A stretch of DNA of 64,000 nt from Centropus unirufus (lineage: Eukaryota; Chordata; Aves; Cuculiformes; Centropidae). The position numbers were made by a program, and so were the translations under genes. The stretch spans positions 2,735,924 to 2,799,923 of the forward strand of contig VYZI01000021.1 in the NCBI GenBank assembly GCA_013397695.1, given 5' to 3'. The notes under the pieces were generated by a model, which was given only the letters and a program-made list of their open reading frames with translations, had not been told where the DNA came from and ran no database searches. The first letter of the stretch is position 1. Every line of letters starts with the position of its first letter. This document shows positions 9,853 to 21,483 of the stretch, in pieces.

Positions 9853-12841
9853 ACTAATTGTTCTTGATTGCCTTTTTTGATAAATAGTTTTGATGATTCA
9901 ACAATTCTCAGTGGAAATTATTCATTGAAACATCCTTCTCCCACCTCTTTCCAGCACTCATACAATGCTTCTCTACTTCATGCATGTGTTTAGGAGAAGT
10001 GATTCAATTAATCACAATGAGTTGTTCAACTAGAATGGTGATGAAGACCACATGAGGGTAGGTAATGCTTTTTGCAATGAAGCTAGTGCCTTTCTAAAAC
10101 TAGTAGAAACAATTTTGTTTATAAAGAAGGTAGAAGACTTCCAGGGACTAAATTTAAGAATACAGAGCTTTTTGGCTAAAAAGGGACAAAGAGTCCCATA
10201 GTTATCTTTTAGAGCTAAATAGGAGGATAAACTGTATGAATGCTGTATTTATGAGTTCCAGCTTATCTCATGTGGATGGGAGTCAGTTGGAAATTAAAAT
10301 TCATCCAACTGACTGTGACCACACACGTAGTCCATTGGAAAGGAAAAGTATGTTTGTGCAATTGTGTTTCCATCTCCAAAACAACCTTAGCCTTTTTGGG
10401 CAGCCAAGGTCAGGAGTATCTGCGGACATTGCCATCGCATTGGTGAGGAAAGAGGGGTAGTTCTTGGGGATCTCCCACATCGCTAGTGTTATCTCCTCAC
10501 TTCCAGCACATTGCAACTCAAATAAAGAGGCACTAGATTGAGAGAAGGGCAAAGGCTCTTCTGTCTTTTTATTTACAGTTGTGTCTGTGCTAGGGGGTGG
10601 AATAAACACCTTGACAGAGCTACATGGGGAAATTACCCCTCCAGGGCTCAGTACCATAGATCTGTGACCAATCAGTGAACCTCCGCACCCAGGGCAGTGC
10701 CTTGACCAGTGTTAAATCTACTGAGAAATGGCTTTAGCTAAGTCACCTGCAACAACATGCCAGCGAGGATATGCTCACAACTGGCTATTTCTCGTGTCAC
10801 CAGACACATAAAATTATTCCACATGTTGGCATCCACTAATTCAATAATCTAGTAATATAAATTTAGATAATAGATGTTAATACCATGTTTCAAAATACAT
10901 CCACAACATTTATTTCTCTCTCTCAGGAAAGAAGAAAAAAAAGCACACATTGTGAGGGCTCTCCTGATGAAATAATAAAACCCATTCTCGTCTAGAAAAA
11001 AGAATCATTATAGGAGGATGGTAATTTACTTTATATGACCTTCAATTGATTATTCTGGGCCTGCTACACAAATATCACAGGAGCTATTGATCGTAAAACC
11101 TACCAAATAGATCTCTAATACTTTTACTGAGGAAAAATAATTATGCTAGCACTGTGGTCAAACACACATAAACCAATGTGAAGGTATTAATGTATAGTAT
11201 TATTACCCATCTGTCTGAGAAGTATGGGGAAGATGCTTCACAGTAACATGCTGTGTCTAAGCACCATGAAGGCTCAATATCGGCCCAACAATTACAGCCA
11301 GTTATACTGAAAAATTGATTACTGTAAGTAAAAGCTAAGACTGGAAAGCAGAGGCTGGACCCTGCTTAATAAAAGTAAAATAATAACACCCATCATACTA
11401 ATTGTGGAGGAGTTCTGCTGTCTTACATACTTGGAGCTGAAAATTGAATTTTCCTCTGGTGCCCGAGGCGGGCTGTCATTTCAGAAGTAAAGGTGTCTAC
11501 TTTGGTTGGCCTGGAGATGGGTGATCAATGCCTTTGAAAGGCCAGGTTGTCTCAGCAAGGACAAGACTATCTATCTCAAAGGCAAAGACCACAAAGAGTC
11601 AGAAACCCACTACCTCTGCCTCAAAACCCCACATAATAAGCTGCATTTTTGCAAAAGTTCGGAGGTCTGGCAGGGAGGAATGTTGTAGTAGGTACAGATT
11701 GTGACGAGGCTTGTTGCTGCTGTTAGTTCTAAAGGAGCCGATTCCCATGTGGGAATCTGGCGGTGATTTTGCAACTGATTTCATTGGCAGAAGGATCAGA
11801 ACCTAAATGCTGTCTCTGAGCCATGATGAAAACTTCAGATTTTCTCCCTCTCTTTTGCCATATGCAGAGATTTTAAGGCATGTCAACTTAAAAATCAGCT
11901 TGATTTTATATAAACCTTCTTAAAATGTAAGTAAAGTCATTGTAACTCAAAGGAATTTAGAGGAAAAGTATGTTTTCCTCTATTTTTTTCAAGTTTGGAT
12001 CCCTTGTGCTTTGTATAGCTCATTCTACTGTTTCTGTTACAGTAACTAAGTTCCACTTTACTTCTCTGGGTCTTGTTTCACAGCACAGGGAAATTAAAGA
12101 AAAAAAACACAGAACCACCACAAAACATTTTTTTCTTAATAGGGTAATGAAAATGCAAATTCTTGAATAACAGAGAGAAGCTTGTAATATGGTGTTTTAA
12201 GTACTCTACTTTGAATGTGTTAAAAATTACTAGATTTCAAGCTGGCAGTGTCCATTAGAAATTAGTATTAAACAATATTCTAACATTCAGAAGTAATGCC
12301 TAAAAGACAATTTATAATCAGACTACCAAAGAAATTGATCAAATATTTATTTATCTGTCAAGTATTAATTAGTGGAGGGTTAGCATGGAAAGCCTATTCA
12401 CTTTTTTAATAAGGAAATATAAATGCAATCAAAAAGGTAGAATGCAAGGATGCTAAACTCAAGGGACCCATACTAAAGAAAAAAAATGCTAATTGAAAGA
12501 AATGCTGAGAGACAGAGGAATGTTTTTTGTTTCCAGTTTTGGTTCAAAAGTAGACAGATTGCACAGTATCAACCTCCAAGCAAGGCTCTGAGACTGAACT
12601 GGGGGGTCCAGAGTTCATGAGTAACTCATCCCCGCGCCAGAAGTTACATCACCAAGGCAGAGCCAAGGCTTGCAAGGGCTCTCCCAGCCCTTCAGAAACA
12701 ATACGGTTCAAATGTTAATTTCTCTTCCTTTTGGTTAGTACCAGTTTGTGCTGTTGACAAAGTAACACTCAAAGGCTGGAGTCACTACTATCTTTGCGAA
12801 TGATTTATGATTTGCACTCCAGAGATAAGCAATTTCCATCC
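9853..12841. other. Unique non-coding sequence with one small perfect stem
   Basis: No gene recognised. A perfect 10-bp stem occurs at 10281-10290 with 10305-10314 (AGTCAGTTGG and complement, 14-nt loop). A 118-codon minus-strand frame (10301-10657) overlaps it and resembles nothing known to me. Confidence 0.45.
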
Positions 12842-12891
12842 AAAAAAAAAGGGGGAGGCTTTTTTTTTTCTTGCCCCTCCCTTTTTTTTTT
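12842..12891. repeat. Polypurine/polypyrimidine inverted repeat
   Basis: An A9-GGGGGAGGC arm (12842-12859) is followed by a T-rich spacer and a GCCCCTCCC-T11 arm (12873-12891 and slightly beyond). The arms pair with a small slip inside the G/C core. The structure could form a hairpin or triplex. It probably arose by replication slippage or inverted microduplication of a homopolymer-flanked motif. Confidence 0.7.
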
Positions 12892-12894
12892 TTA

Positions 12895-13940
12895 GAAACA
12901 GTCTTTTATTGCTATAGGGAGTGAGGATAATCATTAGTGAGACCTCTACACCTTACTGGTGCCGTTTCCCTTTTGCTTTTGCATGGGGGCAGATGGTGAC
13001 GGTTTGTTGGGCCCAGCTCTTTGGATTTACATCAATAATGATTTTGGCCCAGAGTGTGTCTACATCCCAGTCTTGGAGATCATTGCCTAGACCTTCTTTG
13101 ACCTTGAAACTAGTATTGATTTAAAATCAATAAGATAGCTTAAGTAAGCTGGTGTTTACCAAAATGAGTAGATCCTCTGCAGGGACACAGATGTCATCAC
13201 TTCATGCAAACAGGGAATGCTTTGAGCTTTTTCCCTTCTCCCCCTCTGCAAAAAATCCCTGTTTTTTTCAGGTTTGCTGTACATTTTCTAATTTCTGCCT
13301 AGAAAAACAGCCATATCTTGGGTATAATTAGAGATAAGGAAGACAGTCGGCTGTCCTTCCTGGAAAGGAAGGTACAGAACAATGTGGTTTATCTGTACTC
13401 AAGAAATACTCTTCTATCTCCAAGATATTTTCTTGGTTTGATGGTATTTTTGTCCCAAAGAATACAAAAGTAGTGGAGCTAGAAATTTCAGTTACATCTC
13501 ATAGTTGCATATTTCTTCCTTCAACAGACTTGGAAATTGTTGTAAACTGTTATTTACCAGATTATTATTAGTATATATTTTTAAATTTCCTTCAGAAATT
13601 CATTGTAAGTCAATTGGCACCATAGATCTCCATCAGTGGATTTTTTTTTCTTCAAAATACCTTAGAGTTTACTTTATACTTTGTAACAAATACATCTCTA
13701 TTATCATAATTAATTTTTTAAACGAGATGTAATTTACAATTTACAGACTCATAAAATGGCTTATTTTGCTACTATTAGTTAAAACCAGCAAAGAGTGTTC
13801 AGAACTTTAATTTGGCTCTAAAACCAGCTATCTCTGTCCTGGCACATCCTAATATACCGGACATTTAATGACAAAATCACAGATGCTCATGATACAATGC
13901 AGCTGAAGGGCAAGCCTCATCTGGAGCTGTTAATAGGAAA
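12895..13940. other. Unique AT-rich non-coding sequence
   Basis: No gene or named repeat recognised. Open frames of 67 and 75 codons on plus have no recognisable similarity. Confidence 0.45.
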
Positions 13941-14013
13941 GAAAGAGAGAATGAAAGGAAAGAGAGAAAGAGAGAATGAAAGGAAAGAGAGAAAGAGAGA
14001 ATGAAAGGAAAGA
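13941..14013. repeat. 25-bp GA-rich tandem repeat (three units visible)
   Basis: The unit GAAAGAGAGAATGAAAGGAA plus AGAGA repeats at 13941, 13966 and 13991, essentially without change, and runs into an assembly gap. The strand is purine-only apart from one T per unit. The near identity of units suggests recent expansion. Confidence 0.9.
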
Positions 14014-14178
14014 NNNNNNNNNNNNNNNNNNNNNNNNNNNNNNNNNNNNNNNNNNNNNNNNNNNNNNNNNNNNNNNNNNNNNNNNNNNNNNNNNNNNNNN
14101 NNNNNNNNNNNNNNNNNNNNNNNNNNNNNNNNNNNNNNNNNNNNNNNNNNNNNNNNNNNNNNNNNNNNNNNNNNNNNN
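14014..14178. other. Assembly gap (165 N)
   Basis: Run of unresolved bases inside a polypurine satellite. The true length is unknown. Open frames reported through this gap are artefacts of reading N. Confidence 0.99.
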
Positions 14179-14273
14179 AGAAAAGAAAAGAAAAGAAAAG
14201 AAAAGAAAAGAAAAGAAAAGAAAAGAAAAGAAAAGAAAAGAAAAGAAAAGAAAAGAAAAGAAAAGAAAAGAAA
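14179..14273. repeat. (AAAAG)n microsatellite
   Basis: About nineteen consecutive AAAAG pentamers with no visible interruption, starting at the gap edge and ending where unique sequence resumes. This differs in unit from the 25-bp repeat on the other side of the gap, so at least one repeat transition lies in the unresolved part. Confidence 0.97.
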
Positions 14274-15180
14274 CAATACCTGTCATGTTTAGAAGATAAA
14301 GATCAGAATCTCAAAAAAAACCTGACCAAAAAGTTACATTTCTGGATAATTAATATTCCAGATATCATCAACTATTTATTTTCTAGCTATTTTCAACGAT
14401 CTCTATAATTTACAAAAAGGAATCATACAACTTCAGTAGCAAATTTACAGGCTTAATCCCGAGTTCAGTTGTGTCAACGAGTGCTTTTCCATTGACTTCA
14501 CTGTGTCTCTGACCACAAGGGACACACAGGGGACAACCACCGCATCAGTGATGATGTTCTGCCATACATGGGCCAAATGGACAGATAGTTACTAAAAGAA
14601 AATAAAACAAAAAGTTAGGTGGGACAGGAATTTATGTCCAGAGATTGACAGAACAGGAGATAAAAATAAGATGATGCATCAGGGAAGATAGGTGAGGTGC
14701 AAACATTAAGCAGGAGTGAGAAAAGCAGGGGGACAGAAGTAGTGAGAATTCCAATGGCCATTCACATACTGTTTATGGCAGCAGGGAAGGTCCGTGGATC
14801 AGGCTCTCAGTGTAGCTGCCACAGTTACAAGGATCGTTGCGTTTTGGCTGGTAAGTACAATTAACCAGGTCATTCCTTGGTAATTATTTTGTCACCAAAT
14901 CATCTCACTGGCTCTCAGATGGTTTTGCACAACCACGGTGGTAAATTAAATTCACAAACAGAAAATCACTGTACAAACACCGAGTTTTTCTCCATTGTGG
15001 GCTGGATTTTAGCTTTGTGCCACGCTCTTATCTCTGAAACAATGACAACGAGAGAAACCGCGACCTCCCAAAATCACAAAAGTAATACCTGTCTGTTCCT
15101 GACTTTAATATGTTTCGCTGATTACAAGGACACTGTTAATGGTATTATTCTTACTCAGCATTGAGAGGGGGAAAGGAAGA
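14274..15180. other. Unique non-coding sequence
   Basis: No gene recognised. A 95-codon plus frame (14877-15164) abuts the CpG cluster but shows no domain signature. The word 'tccattgacttcactgtg' near 14488 recalls the central part of old archosaur/turtle hairpin repeats, but nothing around it supports a call. Confidence 0.4.
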
Positions 15181-15395
15181 AAGCACACCGGTGCCAGGTC
15201 AGGGTGCAAGGCTTTCCTGCCGGTCCGCGTCCCACCTGCCCTGGCTGATTGGTTATGCTTGCTGTCGGAGCTGCCGCACGCGCGGCGGGAGGATTTGGGG
15301 ATGATTAATTGCCCTGTCTTCTGAGCGGAGAGTTCGGAGCAGCGGGGTTCTTCATGTATGTAAATACACGTGGGCTCAGCACTGTACTGGCACCG
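15181..15395. promoter_or_regulatory. Isolated CpG cluster with CCAAT and E-box motifs (promoter-like)
   Basis: Between 15181 and 15360 I count 13 CpG dinucleotides, including CCGCACGCGCGGCGGG, in a window where CpG is otherwise rare; two more follow by 15395. GATTGGTTA at about 15247-15255 is an inverted CCAAT box and CACGTG at 15367-15372 is an E-box. No TATA box or defined exon was identified. The patch could be a small promoter (coding or non-coding RNA), an enhancer with CpG content, or a decayed retrocopy of GC-rich sequence. A 105-codon minus frame and a 61-codon plus frame overlap it without recognisable products. Confidence 0.4.
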
Positions 15396-18300
15396 AATGA
15401 AATGAATAAAAAGACTTAACAAAAGGACTCGACTCTGAATGTTTAGATGTTGAAGATTAGTTTCTATTATGTCCCAGTGGGAGAAAAGAATATGTCATAT
15501 GGGAAACTGGATATGCTTCATGTGGCAGAGAAGTGAGAGAGCCCGCTTTCCGAGTGAAGCCCGGCTTGTGCTACTGCTGGAATCAGCTTCCAGACCCCCA
15601 AAATGCCCAGGTGCTTACACTGGTTATAAAACCTCATTCCACTGATCTGCGAGTTAAATTGTGATCTCTGCTGTACGCAGTAAACACTATATTAAAAAAA
15701 TAAAGAAGAAAACAAAACAAACCAAAAAACCAAACTACTCTTCAGAATTCAATTGTACACTTAAATAGTCAGCTTCTGCTTTTCTTACTTATATCTGATT
15801 CAAACGTGCACATCTGTTGTTATATCGTAAGGCACTGAAACGATAATAGATCCTGTTTTGTGTAAAAATGTAGTCTTACAACCCAGCAAGCAAGGAAGTG
15901 CCTTATAAACTGAAAGCAGCAAAAAGAAAAGTTTGGTCTTTTTGGGTGAATAAAATGAAATGAAACATCCCTCCAGCATTCTTCCTTAGCACAAATATTA
16001 CCACTTTCTTATCTTTTTTTAATGTTCTATGTGTGCATTTTTTGCATTCATTTTTGCATAATAAAACATCTCTTAGATGGGAATAAATATTTCTTAATAT
16101 TTTTGTAACTTCTGTGTGTTTAAAAATCACCTGCAATTTGCTAAATGAAATATTTTCTGTGGCACTGTGACAAAGGAGGCTGACCAGATGTTTTCAGAAA
16201 ATTCATTTTTTAAACTGTTTGGTTTTTAGTTTTTTTTTCTCTTTGCACACTTGTAGAACAAGCTGTAAAAACAATGCTTGAAGAATGAGCGGATTTAAAA
16301 AAAAATAGAGAGTCAAAGAATTTGAGATAGGAAAGATTTTATTTTGGATATCCTCTCAACACAGATTATTATTTATAGGCTGCATTATATATCTTGCTTG
16401 GTAATCAGCAGTAATATATGTCTAGCAATAGTGGAAAAAAGAATTGCAATAGTGTCTTGGATTTTAGGAAAAATAAATTATGAAACACTTAAGAAAAATG
16501 AAATAAAACTCGTGATGAATCTGCAGCCTCAAAAATCAGATAAACAAAATGCTTCAGTTAGTTATTGCCACAGTCAATAGCAGTACATGAAATTGTATTA
16601 CAGGCTGTGAAATGAAATAATCCCACCCTATGACAAGCTGGCAGAATTTGTCTGAAACTCCCAGCCTTTTAGCAGACTTTGATCCCTCCAGGGACTGGTG
16701 TTTGGAGGGGTTTGCTGAGTCACAGAGGTTCACCACCTAATCCAGAGATAACAGAGAGATGGTAGCTGAACGAAGAAGATCAAGGGTGTGGATTGAGCCA
16801 TTCAAAGAAGGAACTTAATTACAGTTAAGGTTAGATGAATGGTTGCTCTGAACCTTCCAATGTTTTATTGTTAATGTCAGCTTTAATACATCCAAATTTC
16901 AGCCAGAGCAAAGTTGGGTCGAAAACATCTAAATTGTACTGACATTTGAGTATTGTAGATTTTAAAAATAAAGTCACCACAAGGGTAAATACTTTCATTT
17001 TTTGTTCCCTCCCTCTAAACTCTCCTTTTCTCTAGATTGAAAATTTGCATTGCTTTTCTAAACTATGAAGTATCATTTTAAAATGCATTCATGTTCTCTT
17101 GCACCTTTTTACAAGCACTCCAGCACCCAGTAAATAAAAGTAGCAGCCTGTGTCCCTTTTAGCAAAAGCCATATATCTGCTCAGACTTGTAATTTGCTCC
17201 GTTTATATCCTTTGCCCTTGAACTCTGGTTATTAACGCAATGTTTCTCCAAATGATGCCATATAACTCTGCTCCAAGCACATTCCTACTGACACCACACA
17301 AACAACAAAGCCAGTTGAAAAAAGGGGGGAAAAAAACCCAAAATAAAAAAAAAAAAAGGAAGGTGAATTGCATGTGATGGAGAACATTAGTCAGAATGAT
17401 ATAAGTTACAGAGTTTCTCATGTTACTGCGGTGGAACGTGGGTTAGAGACCTTGCCTGCCTGTGACCACCTCTTCTCCAAAAAATCTTCTAAATGGCTTT
17501 CAGCAGCCAGTTACCTGTGTTCAGAGATAACCTCTTTACTCTGAGCAGACAATCTGCTAAGGGTCTGCTCTTTTGCTGGATAGAGACAGGCTGTCATGTG
17601 GTAAAAACTTCCACCTCACTACATCAGGACTATTGATCAGGCTAAAGAACTTGCAACACACGGCTTGACAACAGAAATGAACCAGAGGACAGAAAAATAA
17701 AATAGAAATGGAGGTTCAACAGGTGGCTGGGGTAAAACATTATTCCAGGAAGACATTAAATATCTGTGGCAATATTTGTTCTGCCATAAAGCAGTGTAGA
17801 AATCCAAGGGGCAATTAGTGTTGTTCAAAACATTTTGGCTTAAGTCTTATCAGACAGTGAAAAAAAATGTTCCTTGCCTCTCTGCCTCCCTCTTAATCTT
17901 CATAAAAAAAGAATTCTGCTGAAATACAGATCTTTAGATGCATTGCATCTACTTTCCTACTTCCCTGCTCAGTTTCATTAAATAATAAGATACAATGGCA
18001 CCATCTAAATATTGACTGATTTTTATTAGTCTTTCCATATCTGTTTGGCTAGCTGACAGTGAGGCCTCAGGCAGAGATCTAGGCATACTTTGATGCCAAG
18101 TTGTTCTTTAAGAGCATGGACAAATCATTATTTCTTAATGTGATTCCATTTCTCTTTTTTTTTTTACCCTGTCTAATCTGTTTAGATTACAAGGTCTTCT
18201 CAACAACAAATGGAGCCCTATGCATTTATAGGACTAGGATCTGAAGGTCCTGCTAGTGCAAAGAGCTGAAGATAAAGGGCATTCCGAAATCAAGATGATT

Positions 18301-18962
18301 TGTGGGAAAAGTAAAAAGCATAAACTACCTTGGTGACACTATAGATTTTAAGAACGGATTTAAAAGGATCCTATTCCTTGTAGATGTTGAAAATGCAGGA
18401 AATCTTGCAAGGAAGGTCATGTTCCTGAAAATTTCAGCTTCATTTCTTTAGGATTGCCTTTCTGATAAATCTCCAGTAAGCCTATACTCTGTTTAACGCA
18501 TTGTAAGAACACATGCCTGGTCATTCTCTGCTTCCCATTCCTGTGTCCATTTGGCACAACTTCTAAGATTGTATATTGTATAGCATATACTACATGAAAC
18601 ATTCCTTTTCCAACTTAAAACCAGACCACTGTCCTGGGTTGGTTTTTGTTGCCTGGTTTTTGTTGGTTTTCTTTTGGGGATGGTAGGGTGGAGGTGTGGG
18701 CAGTGTTTTCCCTAGTAACGGATCACTGATCCCACTGCCAGAATACACTAACACCGTATTTCTCAGAATTCTCTAAGTTGTAGAATAGCGTTCTGGTGTC
18801 ACAGCTTTAACAGTTTAAAATGACTGATCTCAGAAATATGGGAAGCAACAAGCAGAGCAGAGGAAATACCAGAGGAGATTAAGCATTCAAATTAACCTGT
18901 ATGAAGAAATACTTATTTTTAAATACATTTTTTAATTGTATTTTCTCCCCTTCTGCTTCTAG
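15396..18962. other. Unique AT-rich non-coding sequence
   Basis: No gene recognised. An A-rich run lies at 17330-17357. At about 18629-18690 there are tandem GGTTTTTGTT words, low-complexity. Around 16305-16345 a faint resemblance to a CR1 terminus was judged too weak to call. Confidence 0.45.
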
Positions 18963-19112
18963 GAAACAAGTTCACTGGAAGCTAAATTCTCAGAGACTCT
19001 TCAGCAATTGAAGAGCAGCAACCTGCCCAAATGGTACTTCTCAGAATCAGTCAAGTTAAGACTGAGCTCCTTTTCTCTACTGACTCAGCTACTGAATAAA
19101 GTAAAATTATGA
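18963..19112 (+). other. Weak candidate exon (open frame starting at a splice acceptor)
   Basis: A pyrimidine-rich tract ending TTCTGCTTCTAG (acceptor AG at 18961-18962) precedes an open frame of 49 codons to TGA at 19110-19112. In that phase the acceptor TAG itself is the upstream stop, so the open stretch begins exactly at the presumed exon start. The translated segment has an amphipathic look, with alternating Leu and charged residues. A possible donor GTAAAA at 19101 would give a 138-nt exon. AATAAA at 19095-19100 could alternatively mark a terminal exon. No partner exon and no homology were recognised, and 49 open codons can occur by chance. Confidence 0.18.
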
Positions 19113-19683
19113 TATTGCAGTCTATCAATGCATACAAGAAACTGTTTCTCACATTTTACTCTTGTGAAAGTTCATAAATAACTTTTTAATACTAATTGTT
19201 GTTAATATAAAATAGCATTAGAGTTGTAACAGTGGCAGCAGCATGTTTCCCTGTTGCAGCTGTGCCTGACTCTCTTCATTCCTGTTCTGTGGTAATCATT
19301 TCCCTTTCCCTTTTCTGAGGTAGTATGGGCTTGGCTCTAGGTTTTTACTTTTAGGAAAACTACAATTCAATTTTGCCTGTACTTCAGAGGAGCTGTGACC
19401 ATGTTGTTTCTTTTTGCATTTGGGTGAATTTTCCATTTTGAGCCCCCTGTGTGTGAGAGGAGAAAGTGGAAGCAGGTAGCTCAGCACAGTTATGGTCTAA
19501 AAAAGAAATAAAATTTTAGACCAAGCTGGTAAGCTTGACAAAAGCTCAGTGCAGTGTATTTCCATGTTATCCAGGTCAATACGAGATGACAGATTGAAAT
19601 ACCATACGTGACTCGCTGAAGACATTTTGGGCAAAATGTTATCCTTGGATGAAATTGAATTAAAAGACACCTTACAGTGGGTC
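19113..19683. other. Unique non-coding sequence
   Basis: Nothing recognised apart from short overlapping frames of 62-63 codons on the minus strand. Confidence 0.45.
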
Positions 19684-19737
19684 ATGTACTTTTTTCTTTT
19701 TTCTTTTTTTTCTTTGTTTCTTTCTTTCTTTTCTCTT
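19684..19737. repeat. Polypyrimidine (T/C) tract
   Basis: About 50 nt of T interrupted by single C residues and one G, low-complexity. Confidence 0.85.
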
Positions 19738-20614
19738 GGTTCCTTTTTTAAATGGGGTTGTTATCTCATTTTCAGAAGAATATCACTTTTATCCTGACTT
19801 GTCAAACAGCTATTACCATCAAGATGATGAGCTTGATATGCTGCAAGTACTGATTAAGGGTATAGTCCAATTGCTCTTGCTCTACCTTGAAGGAGTAATT
19901 TTCCTGTCTGTCTGGTAAGTGGAGGAAAAAAGTCAGATTTCTCCTTATCTGTGGAAGAAGGACATTGTCTCATCTTCTTCTGAGCTCTCATGAGCAGTCA
20001 GATCTGGTCAATACCTGACTTCCAGACCTTCTCCAGTGGAATGCAGATGTTCAAGCTTCAAATGCTGCAAGAAAACAACAGCAGATTGAAGGGGTGACAG
20101 TCCTCAAAATCAGTGAATTGCACCTAAAGAACAATTGTAATGTCTTTGTGTGGCTGGAGCAGAAGTAAGTCAGCTTGTAGGTGTCAATGATCTATGGAAC
20201 TTTTTGCAAGACAAAGATTCAGAGGAAAAACTTCAGATTAAGTCTAAATAATCCACTGACCAAAATTCTCCCTGGTGATCTGTGTTGAACATATTACATT
20301 TCAAACCTGGGCCTGTTTTACTGTGCCACCTTTCTGTACTTCATTACACAGTTGCTGTGTTTCACTGCAGAATGGTAACAATTCTATGAAGGCAGAAATT
20401 ATTCCTTTAGGGTGTAGTCAACTCCATCTCAGGCAAAACTCATGTAGGGTTTGAATCATAGAGAGTTGCATCTGTTGGTGTATTTGGACAGAACATTTTG
20501 GTTTCTTTTTGATGAATAAAGATCACCCTAATTTTGGCTCAAAATAATTAAGAATGAAAATGCCACGTATGGTGGTGAATCACACATGGATCACACATCT
20601 GGCTAAAGGTCCAG
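19738..20614. other. Unique non-coding sequence
   Basis: No gene, known repeat or unusual structure seen. Confidence 0.45.
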
Positions 20615-20755
20615 TAAAAATGCATATTTATATGTATGCATAATATACATACATCAAAATATACATATGCTTCTCTCTCTTTCTCTCTGAGACTCTTTTC
20701 TTTACCCTCTCTCCATATATGTGTGCATGCTTACATACATATATTTATGTTTTGC
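20615..20755. repeat. Compound TA/CA and TC microsatellite region
   Basis: Degenerate TATATGTATGCATAATATAC-type sequence, then a CTCTCT-rich tract at about 20672-20690, then a second ATATGTGTGCATGC-type patch near 20714. Decayed dinucleotide repeats. Confidence 0.7.
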
Positions 20756-21462
20756 AAATTTGACAATCTTATAAGTTTCTTGGAACTTTTACTGCCTGCC
20801 TTTTAGAAATACAGCTAAAGATACAAAACCACATTAAAATCCTAGCATAAAATGAAAGCTGGGTTTTGTCACGTCAAGGAGAGGAGAGATGCCAGTCTAC
20901 TGCATTTTCCAATTTGGACAAAATATCCAGGAGGATCTTCAGAGCTTATTAAAACTGCTTTGGCTGCAATGACTATGTGGAATTGTGGACTACACATCTC
21001 TCCAGCAGCTGCCTGTCCCTCCTGGTCACCAGTGGCTTTGTGCTGGGGACTTCTCTGTTTCTCCAGAAACAAGGCTGGTTGGTGCCAGCTGGCTGTAGGA
21101 AAGCAGGACAGGGAGGCTTACAACATTTTGGGTTGTGTGTGTGAGTCTGTGGAGGAGGGAAAGAGGATGAGAAAGACTGACAAATCTTCAGTGAGGATTC
21201 ATTTTGAATTCTTATGTCAATCTACCAGCCAAGGAAGTGTATCTTCTGCATAAGACAACCTAGATGCACCTACAGACACCAGTGAGTGCCGTCTCTGTGT
21301 TTTACCATCAATAAAATGAAGACCCAGCCCATTGTGCCTGTCAAGGAAGAGCTCCAAATCAGTGTCATCTGGAAATAAATGAACTGTAGAAAGATGCATG
21401 TAAAATCCCTAAAAGAAGCCGAACTATAATCTACAAAATAAATTATCTAAGGAATGAGCTGC
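20756..21462. other. Unique sequence with a 133-codon frame judged non-coding
   Basis: A plus frame (20852-21253) of 133 codons is open but Cys- and Trp-rich without domain pattern, and a minus frame (20869-21072) overlaps it. No splice or translation context supports either. Confidence 0.4.
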
Positions 21463-21483
21463 TTTTTTTTTTTTTTTTTTTTT
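21463..21483. repeat. Poly(T) run, 21 nt
   Basis: Uninterrupted T21. It could be the complement of a retroposon poly(A) tail, but no retroposon body is recognisable to the left, where the body would lie for a minus-strand insertion. Confidence 0.9.

Noticed and set aside
13917..14408. Open frames of 107-135 codons on both strands around 13.9-14.4 kb
   Set aside because: They are read through a run of N and through GA-rich satellite sequence; Lys/Glu/Arg and Phe/Ser/Leu periodicity is the repeat, not a protein.
16305..16345. Possible CR1 terminus (AGAGAGTCAAAGAATTTGAG)
   Set aside because: Only a short octamer-like similarity; the sequence beyond it does not follow the CR1 tail.
18629..18720. 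TGTCCTGGGTTGG start resembling some avian LTRs
   Set aside because: No matching second LTR, target duplication or LTR-like signals follow; the tandem GGTTTTTGTT words explain the look as low complexity.
20852..21253. 133-codon plus-strand frame
   Set aside because: No domain pattern; overlapping open frame on the other strand; no promoter, splice or conservation evidence visible.
21463..21483. T21 as the complement of a retroposed mRNA poly(A) tail
   Set aside because: No processed-gene body or target duplication is recognisable next to it.
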